Assembly (NCBI GenBank): GCA_947176535.1
Contig: CAMWQU010000009.1
Coordinates: 1-64,000, forward strand
DNA from: an uncultured Prevotellaceae bacterium
GTDB taxonomy: Bacteria > Bacteroidota > Bacteroidia > Bacteroidales > Bacteroidaceae
Length of the DNA: 64,000 bases
Direction: 5' to 3'
The notes under the pieces are model-generated. The model had not been told where the DNA came from, did not search any database, and saw only the letters and a program-made list of their open reading frames with translations. The first letter of the stretch is position 1. Each line of letters starts with the position of its first letter. This document shows positions 58,323 to 64,000 of this stretch, piece after piece. A program made the translations under genes and the position numbers.

Positions 58323-60356
58323 ATGATGTCACCTATTATCAACAAATCCCTGAGATGGGTTATTGCCGTTATTGCGGCTGCCGCGATGACACTTTCCGCC
58401 ACGGCAAAAGTAGAACATATTCTCCCCAAGCCGAAGCGGGTGGAGCAGGTGTCCGGTATGCGGCCTTTCCGCCTGAAAGGAAGCATCAGCCTGACGGACC
58501 CCACGGATTGCGTGGTGCTGAAAGAGTTTTTTATCCGTTCGGGTTGCCGCTTCTCACCGTCGGGCCGGACGGTGACGGTCGTACTTGTCGATTCTGTCGC
58601 AGGTGCTTTCAACCATCCGTTGCCGGAGTTCCCCGATGAGGCTTACCGCATAACGGTTACCTCAGAAGCAATAAAGATAGAGGCGGCGACGCCTACGGGA
58701 GTAATCCGTGCCACCCGCACGCTGGAGCAGATGGCCGAGGGCTACGGCACGCGGCCGGGAGAGGCGCGGTTGGAGGCGGTAACCATCACCGACTGGCCGG
58801 CCTTCAAGTTGCGCGGATTCATGCACGACACGGGCCGTTCGTTTGTCTCGGCCGACGAGATTGCGAAAGAAATAGAACTGCTGAGCCGCTTCAAGATAAA
58901 CACGTTCCACTGGCACCTTACCGAAAATCAGGCGTGGCGCTTTGCGGTGGATGCTTTCCCCCGGCTGACTGCGGCGGAGAGTATGACCCGCCACCCCGGA
59001 AAATATTACACGAAGCAGGACATTCGTCGCGTCGTTGAGGTGGCGGAGCGATGCGGCGTCATCCTCATTCCGGAGATAGACATGCCGGGCCACAGTGCGG
59101 CTTTCGAGCGCGCTTTGGGTTTTGAGATGCAGACGCCGCAGGGCAAAGAGGTGCTGAAGACGGTGCTTGAGGAGGTGGCGGCGGCTTTCCCCCATTCGCC
59201 CTATCTGCACATCGGCGTCGACGAAAAAGCGATTACCGACAGCACTTTCCTGCGTGAAATGACGGAGAAAGTCCACCGGCTGGGGCGTAAGGCGGTTTGT
59301 TGGAACCCGATTCGCGGCGTGAGAATCACCCCGGAGACCGGTTTCGACATGACCCAGATGTGGAGTACGGCCGGCAGAAAAGTTGCGGGCATCCCGAACA
59401 TCGACTGCCGCTACAACTACACGAACCACTTCGATGTGTTCGCCGACCCGGTGGGCATCTACAAGAGTTCCATATACTATTCGCCCCAGGGGACGGCCGA
59501 AATAGCCGGAACCATCTCGTGCCCGTGGAATGACCGAAAACTGCCCGATGAGAAAGAAATTGTAAATCAGAACAGCATTATTGTCAATGCCATAGCCTCG
59601 GCCGAGCGGGCCTGGATGGGAGGCGGCAGGGCCTACATCGAGGAGGGCGGAACCACGCTTCCCAATGCGGGCGCGGAATTGGAGGAGTTTGCCGACTTCG
59701 AGCGTCGCCTGCTCTTCCACAAAGACCATTCGCTCCGGGATGAGCCCGTTCCCTATGTCAGGCAGACCCATGTCCGCTGGATGATTACCGACCCCGTCCC
59801 CCTTGAGGCCGATTCGGCGTCGGCTTTCCGCTCGCAACGTCCCGCAACGGGGGCCGGCATCTACCTGCGCCACACGTGGGGCCCCATCGTCCCGACGTTC
59901 TACGGGAAAGACTATTCCGTCGGCCACAAAGCCTATGCCTACACCTACGTCTACTCCCCCCGCGCTCAGGAGGCCGGCGCGATTATCGAATTTCAGAACT
60001 ACAGCCGTTCGGAGCCCGACGTGGCACCGGACAACGGGAAGTGGGATCGGAAGGGTTCGCAGATATGGCTGAACGACACTGAACTGCTGCCTCTGCCCTG
60101 GGCCAACGCCGGACGGAGCGTCACGAACGAGACGGAACTCGCCAACGAGAACTTCCCGGCCCGCAAGCCGCTGCCCGTGCGGCTCAGGAAGGGCTGGAAC
60201 AAGGTGATGATAAAGCTCCCTTATGTGGCCACGCCGGGCATACGGCTCAACAAGTGGCTCTTCACGTTTGTGCTCACCGACCTTTCGGGGCGTCACGCGC
60301 TGCCCGACCTCGTTTATTCGCCAACGATGGGCGACCCGGCCCCGTCGAAACCTTGA
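58323..60356 (+). CDS. Secreted GH20 beta-N-acetylhexosaminidase-like protein
   Basis: A 677-residue exported glycoside hydrolase family 20 protein that should release terminal GlcNAc or GalNAc. Signal peptide about 1-28. The N-terminal domain 2 (about 32-155) is followed by the TIM barrel (NTFHWHLTENQAWRF about 193-207; PEIDMPGHSAAFERA about 250-264). The catalytic Asp-Glu pair is in YLHIGVDEKAI (D300, E301), with Val instead of the common Gly just before it. The C-terminal beta domain (about 520-670) is unassigned. Possible substrates: chitin oligomers, host glycans or peptidoglycan fragments. Starts 6 bp after rhuM. Confidence 0.9.
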   Translation: MMSPIINKSLRWVIAVIAAAAMTLSATAKVEHILPKPKRVEQVSGMRPFRLKGSISLTDPTDCVVLKEFFIRSGCRFSPSGRTVTVVLVDSVAGAFNHPLPEFPDEAYRITVTSEAIKIEAATPTGVIRATRTLEQMAEGYGTRPGEARLEAVTITDWPAFKLRGFMHDTGRSFVSADEIAKEIELLSRFKINTFHWHLTENQAWRFAVDAFPRLTAAESMTRHPGKYYTKQDIRRVVEVAERCGVILIPEIDMPGHSAAFERALGFEMQTPQGKEVLKTVLEEVAAAFPHSPYLHIGVDEKAITDSTFLREMTEKVHRLGRKAVCWNPIRGVRITPETGFDMTQMWSTAGRKVAGIPNIDCRYNYTNHFDVFADPVGIYKSSIYYSPQGTAEIAGTISCPWNDRKLPDEKEIVNQNSIIVNAIASAERAWMGGGRAYIEEGGTTLPNAGAELEEFADFERRLLFHKDHSLRDEPVPYVRQTHVRWMITDPVPLEADSASAFRSQRPATGAGIYLRHTWGPIVPTFYGKDYSVGHKAYAYTYVYSPRAQEAGAIIEFQNYSRSEPDVAPDNGKWDRKGSQIWLNDTELLPLPWANAGRSVTNETELANENFPARKPLPVRLRKGWNKVMIKLPYVATPGIRLNKWLFTFVLTDLSGRHALPDLVYSPTMGDPAPSKP

Positions 60357-60404
60357 GTCCGTTGGCCCGTCGAATCCGCATATATTACGGTACGCACGCG
60401 CGCG

Positions 60405-60495
60405 CATAGGAGGACGGGGCCTTGTCCATAGCGGGACGGAGGCTCGTCCATACTATTGTCTGCGTCCCGTCCATAGCGGGACGAACGTCCGTCCT
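60405..60495. repeat. REP-like repeat R7
   Basis: Contains TTGTCCATAGCGGGACGGAG, CTCGTCCATACTATTGTC and CCGTCCATAGCGGGACG, enclosed by inverted arms AGGACGG (60410-60416) and CCGTCCT (60489-60495). Confidence 0.75.
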
Positions 60496-60611
60496 CGGTA
60501 CGATACTTTCCCGCAAGGCATCCGCGAGGTGGTTTTTCCGCACGGGAAGCATTGATTCAGAACGAAAAAAGACGCTTTTATACAGCTACATAGCAAAAGA
60601 ATGACTAAAAA

Positions 60612-60643
60612 TTTGGTTTGAAAGCAAAGAAAGTGTATCTTTG
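60612..60643 (+). promoter_or_regulatory. Promoter of the OmpA gene
   Basis: TTTG (60612-60615), 20 nt, TATCTTTG (60636-60643). Full consensus match. Confidence 0.8.
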
Positions 60644-60685
60644 CCCGACTGCTAAATAATGTTAAATTTAATAATATCTCATTTT

Positions 60686-61813
60686 ATGACAAAATTCAAG
60701 ATGATTTGCATGGCCATGGCCCTTGGGCTCAGCCTCTCGGCCCATGCCATCGATCAGGACACTGACGACAGGGACTACAAGCCGTATCCCTACATGTTCA
60801 TCGGCCTGCAGGGCGGCGTACAGAGCACGCTCACGGACTACAATGCCTTTAAGCTCATCCGTCCGACGGCCTCCGTCTCGTTTGGTAGGTTTTTCACGCC
60901 CATCGTGGGAGCACGTCTCCATGTGAACGGTCTCTGGAACCAGGGCGGCATCAAGGATCTTAACGAGAAGTACGACTACAAGTATGCCACGACGGACATC
61001 GACCTGATGCTGAACCTCACGAATATGTTCGGCAAGAAGCAGAACTACCTCTGCAACGTGATTCTGCTGGGTGGTATGGGTCTGAACTACGCATGGGACA
61101 ACGACGACATGATTGCCCTGAAGAATGCCGGTAAGGTGTCGTCCATGGCGTGGACGTATGACAATGTCTCCTACAATGCTCGTGTGGGCGTGATGTTCGA
61201 CTTCAATGTGAGCAAGCACTGGGGTATCAATCTGGAGGTTGCGGCCAACAGCCTTTCCGACAAGTACAACTCGAAGATTACCTACAAGGACGATTGGCAG
61301 ATTACGGCCCAGTTGGGTATCGCCTACAAGTTCGGCTTCAGAAAGAACGTGAAACCGGCTCCCGTGAGCGTGACTCCGGTGGCTGACTACAGCGAGCAGA
61401 ATCGCGTTGAGACGGCAGTTGTTTCCAAGCCGGAGCCCAAGCAGGAAGAGGCTAAACCGGAACCCAAACCGGAGCCTAAGCCCGTGGTAGTGAAGGAGGA
61501 AGCACTGAGCGAGACCATGTTCTATGCCATCCGCGAGAGCGACCTCGATGCCAAGAACACCCTGGAGGCAGTGATTGCGTGGGGTAAGAAATACCCGAAC
61601 AAGAAGATTAGCGTTTCCGGCTATGCGGACAAGGGTACGGGTAACCCGACCATCAACCGGAAGTATGCCCAGCAGCGTGTGGACAAGGTGGTTGCCCTGC
61701 TGAAGAAGGGCGGCATACCGGCGAGCCAGATAGAGGCTAAGGCATACGGTGACACGGTGCAGCCCTTTGCTGAGAATGACCAGAACCGCTGCGTAATCAT
61801 CGTAGGAAAATAA
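60686..61813 (+). CDS. OmpA-family outer-membrane protein
   Basis: A 375-residue outer-membrane protein. Signal peptide about 1-21 (MTKFKMICMAMALGLSLSAH). The N-terminal barrel (about 35-225) has alternating strands (YMFIGLQGGVQSTLTDYNAF, VGVMFDFNVSKHWGINLEV, AQLGIAYKFGF). A Pro-Glu-Lys linker follows (KPEPKQEEAKPEPKPEPKP, about 250-268), then an OmpA-like peptidoglycan-binding domain (ISVSGYADKGTGNPTINRKY, AQQRVDKVVALLKKGG). It links outer membrane and cell wall. ATG 60686 is preferred because it starts the signal peptide; the longer ORF adds nine residues. Confidence 0.9.
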   Translation: MTKFKMICMAMALGLSLSAHAIDQDTDDRDYKPYPYMFIGLQGGVQSTLTDYNAFKLIRPTASVSFGRFFTPIVGARLHVNGLWNQGGIKDLNEKYDYKYATTDIDLMLNLTNMFGKKQNYLCNVILLGGMGLNYAWDNDDMIALKNAGKVSSMAWTYDNVSYNARVGVMFDFNVSKHWGINLEVAANSLSDKYNSKITYKDDWQITAQLGIAYKFGFRKNVKPAPVSVTPVADYSEQNRVETAVVSKPEPKQEEAKPEPKPEPKPVVVKEEALSETMFYAIRESDLDAKNTLEAVIAWGKKYPNKKISVSGYADKGTGNPTINRKYAQQRVDKVVALLKKGGIPASQIEAKAYGDTVQPFAENDQNRCVIIVGK

Positions 61814-61861
61814 AGTAACCGCACACTCATGGTGCCCGGAGACGGACACTGTGAATCAGAA

Positions 61862-61896
61862 AATCCCCAAAAAGTCGGCAGGACTTTTTGGGGATT
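61862..61896. terminator. Perfect hairpin terminator
   Basis: AATCCCCAAAAAGTC (61862-61876) and GACTTTTTGGGGATT (61882-61896) form a perfect 15-bp stem with a 5-nt loop. It ends ompA and the convergent CHAT gene. Confidence 0.88.
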
Positions 61897-61924
61897 ACTT
61901 TATGACAACCGGCGGCGTGTGGTG

Positions 61925-64000
61925 TTATTCAATATCATCGAGCATGATGAACGAGGCCCAGTAGAACGGCCGTCTGAATCCCTGTTTCCGCAAATCCTCC
62001 TGGGCCATCAAGAAGGCATCGTGGCGCGAACGCCCTGCCATGAGATGCCCGTAGAAACTGGTCATCATGGCCTGCGTGGCCCGGTCGCTCACGCTCCATA
62101 GGCTCATCAGCAGCGTTTCTGCTCCGGCTTTCTTGAATCCGCGTTGCAGACCGAACACACCGTCTTCCCGGATTTCGCCCATACCGGTCTGGCAGGCGGA
62201 AAGTACAATCAGGTCGAGACCGCTGAAGTTGAGCACCGAGATTTCTTTCGCCGTCAGAATACCGTTCTCGACGCCCTCCGGCAGTTTGGCCTGGGTCAGT
62301 ATGTTATTGGCTCCCGCCAGCAGCAGCCCCGAGTAGTTCATGCTCTTGTCCGTCTCCTGCGAACCGTTCTCGTTGAGGAAAGCTACGGTGCGCGATTTCT
62401 TCACCTCATGTTCCGTGAAGTTAAAGCCGTGAGTGGCAATGTGAATCAGCGAACGGCCCTTTCCGCTCAATGCCTTGAAGGCCTCTTCCGTGCCATCGCC
62501 ATCCAGATACATTTCTGTCTCGATGTCGGCCTGCATCAGTTGTTCGCCGATTTGGTTGGCCTCCTGCAGTGTGCCGGGCAGGTACGACGCTCCGCTGCGC
62601 AGCATCAGGGAGTCGGCGGCGGCATCGTTTGCCTCGGAGACGGAACGCCGGTCGTCCTCGTCGGCAGAGGCGAGCAGGGTATAGTTATGCTCATTCTTCT
62701 GCTTGTGATTCGACGCCATTGCCTCGACGCTCAGGTTGTAGTCCAGTCCTCCGAAGATGCTCGCTGTCTCAATTTTCCTCTTCTCGTGCTTCTTCTGTGC
62801 CAGCAGTTTGGTCGAGGACAGCCGGTGCAGACTGTAAATGTCGGCGATGGTCTTGTCCTTGTCGATGGTCAGGTATTCTATTCCCCACTGGTAGAACAGA
62901 CCGGTGGGTGCAAAATATATGTTCTTCACGCCGTCCCACTGTTTCATCAGCGCACCCCACACAAGTTGTCCCACGTGCCGGTCAGTATAGATGCTGTCTA
63001 CTCCCTTGATGTCGCCGAACAGGGAGAAGAAGTCCTTGTCTCCGTAGCGTATCTCCTGAAGCTGCTTGTTGGTGAACAGATTCACAAATTTAGGGCTTTT
63101 CCAGTCCTTCCGCAGGTACAGTGCACCATACGCCTTGTTGCCGTCCTCCATGTCCAGTTCTACAAATTCCACCGCCACGTCTTCCGGCCTCAGAGCCGCA
63201 CTTACGCTGTCCACCGTGACGGACATGTTCCGGGTGAAATCGCCGTATTCCTTGCAACCCTTGATGATGTCGCGCTCCAGGTCGAGCGTCTGCAAGCGTA
63301 TGGCTTCTATGTCCTGTCCTCCCTCTTCGCCGGTATTGGCATAAAGGCTTTCTATCTGCTTGTTCAGCCTCAGCAGCTCGTTGTACTTTTCTATCAGTGT
63401 CGCATCCGCACTCTTCATCAGCAGCGACCGGAAGTCCACCTCCGAGTTCAGCAATATGCCTTTGGTGAAAAGCTGCGCATCGTAGGCGTCTACCAGTGTG
63501 GAATCGTTGTCGGACAGCAGGAAGGCGTAAGCCGGGGCTATCTTGAAGACATAGTTCTTTGTGCTCCAGTACATCTCTCGTGCGGCGGTCGTCAGGTGGG
63601 AGAAGTTCTGCCGGACAAGCTGTTTCTGCAACATCAGAGCCTTATGGAAACACTCCTGGGTCTTCTCTCTGTCTCCCTGCTTGTAGTAGTAATTCGACAG
63701 ATTATAGAGCGTGACGATGTTGTCCGGATGGTTCTCTCCCAGTATCTTCTGTAACAAGTCCAGTGAACGCGCCGTGCAGTCCACGGCTTGCTCCAGACTG
63801 TCCATCCGGAAATAATAAAGTCCTTCGTTACCGAGAATCTTAGCGTAGAACGTGTTTTCCGTCTCTTCCTTCTGTGCATAGATGGCTACCGACCGTTTGG
63901 CATAGTCGAGGGCATCCGCCACGCTGTCCCGGTAATAATGATAGACGGACATATTGTTGAATGCCCGGGCGCAACCGGTGGTAGCGTCGCCCAGACGCTG
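61925..64000 (-). CDS. CHAT-domain protein with TPR repeats (5' end outside window)
   Basis: At least 691 residues, open at the right window edge; the reading frame continues without a stop to base 64000, so the true start lies outside. The visible N-terminal part has TPR repeats (DSLEQAVDCTARSLDLLQKI, NLSNYYYKQGDREKTQECFH), typical binding modules. The C-terminal ~300 residues form a CHAT domain, a caspase-like cysteine protease fold, with the catalytic His in LIHIATHGFNF (near 62430) and Cys in LIVLSACQTGMGE (near 62190). TPR-CHAT proteins include CRISPR-linked proteases and many of unknown role. No CRISPR genes are nearby. Target and regulation are unknown. Confidence 0.88.
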   Translation of the reverse strand, partial: QRLGDATTGCARAFNNMSVYHYYRDSVADALDYAKRSVAIYAQKEETENTFYAKILGNEGLYYFRMDSLEQAVDCTARSLDLLQKILGENHPDNIVTLYNLSNYYYKQGDREKTQECFHKALMLQKQLVRQNFSHLTTAAREMYWSTKNYVFKIAPAYAFLLSDNDSTLVDAYDAQLFTKGILLNSEVDFRSLLMKSADATLIEKYNELLRLNKQIESLYANTGEEGGQDIEAIRLQTLDLERDIIKGCKEYGDFTRNMSVTVDSVSAALRPEDVAVEFVELDMEDGNKAYGALYLRKDWKSPKFVNLFTNKQLQEIRYGDKDFFSLFGDIKGVDSIYTDRHVGQLVWGALMKQWDGVKNIYFAPTGLFYQWGIEYLTIDKDKTIADIYSLHRLSSTKLLAQKKHEKRKIETASIFGGLDYNLSVEAMASNHKQKNEHNYTLLASADEDDRRSVSEANDAAADSLMLRSGASYLPGTLQEANQIGEQLMQADIETEMYLDGDGTEEAFKALSGKGRSLIHIATHGFNFTEHEVKKSRTVAFLNENGSQETDKSMNYSGLLLAGANNILTQAKLPEGVENGILTAKEISVLNFSGLDLIVLSACQTGMGEIREDGVFGLQRGFKKAGAETLLMSLWSVSDRATQAMMTSFYGHLMAGRSRHDAFLMAQEDLRKQGFRRPFYWASFIMLDDIE

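Larger units (their letters stand above)
60357..60685. other. Intergenic region before the OmpA porin
   Basis: A 329-bp gap holding repeat R7 (60405-60495), an alternating CG stretch (GCACGCGCGCGCAT near 60393) and the OmpA promoter (60612-60643). No gene is seen. Confidence 0.6.

Noticed and set aside
58662-60407. 581-codon open frame antisense to the GH20 gene
   Set aside because: The sense strand has GH20 catalytic motifs; the antisense frame has none.
62144-63754. 536-codon open frame antisense to the CHAT gene
   Set aside because: The sense frame carries TPR and CHAT motifs with catalytic His and Cys; the antisense product has no domain pattern.
1-64000. tRNA, rRNA or riboswitches of known class
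   Set aside because: No cloverleaf, rRNA segment or known riboswitch core was recognised by eye; a tRNAscan-SE and Rfam scan would be decisive.

Overview
The window comes from a Bacteroidota chromosome, most likely order Bacteroidales. The grounds are Bacteroides-type promoters (a -7 box TAnnTTTG, often with TTTG or CTTG 19-21 nt upstream), few strong Shine-Dalgarno sequences, a long Bacteroides-style signal peptidase I, a frdCAB operon with one cytochrome b subunit, PafA-like phosphatase, DUF2851, WbqC and DUF4369 proteins, and secreted glycosidases with a Prevotella/Bacteroides-like C-terminal tail. The genus cannot be fixed from sequence alone. No rRNA, tRNA, CRISPR array, transposase or integrase was seen.

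Layout. 0-2.7 kb: the 5' part of polA, a trans-prenyltransferase and an OmpA-like lipoprotein. 2.9-9.0 kb: a housekeeping operon on the minus strand, mnmG-apt-uvrC-dtd-mazG-deoC, with a near-perfect parS site at the mnmG stop codon. 9.2-11.1 kb: three small secreted or outer-membrane proteins in one operon. 11.3-12.8 kb: two copies of a structured RNA, each in front of a small gene (an HTH protein and a lipoprotein). 13.1-20.3 kb: frdCAB, a peptidyl-prolyl isomerase, a membrane protein, ychF, lgt and a TIGR04076 protein. 20.4-23.6 kb: an A+T-richer accessory cassette between two 128-bp direct repeats, holding a third RNA copy and two translationally coupled unknown genes. 23.7-38.4 kb: mutS-pafA-HhH protein, a hydrolase, radical SAM, trkH, nadB, a PBP4-type peptidase and a HAD/hotdog fusion. 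38.4-48.4 kb: secreted lipoproteins and glycan-active proteins (GH3, BNR_4). 48.7-61 kb: dapB-lepB-wbqC-M16, then DUF2851-thioesterase-dprA-comM-rhuM-GH20. 60.7-64 kb: an OmpA porin and a CHAT/TPR protein cut by the window end.

Three signals stand out. (1) A three-copy RNA family of roughly 240-335 nt. Its long-range helices show compensatory changes between copies, each copy starts at a TAnnTTTG promoter, each ends in a T-run, and each lies 56-73 nt before a start codon. One segment can pair either with the core or with the terminal helix, as in an attenuator. (2) The cassette at 20.4-23.6 kb: promoter, RNA and two ATGA-coupled membrane-associated genes between long direct repeats. It is the best candidate here for an undescribed accessory system. 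(3) A family of hairpin-rich intergenic repeats built on GTCCATAGCGGGAC, at seven sites, two of which are the repeats bounding that cassette.
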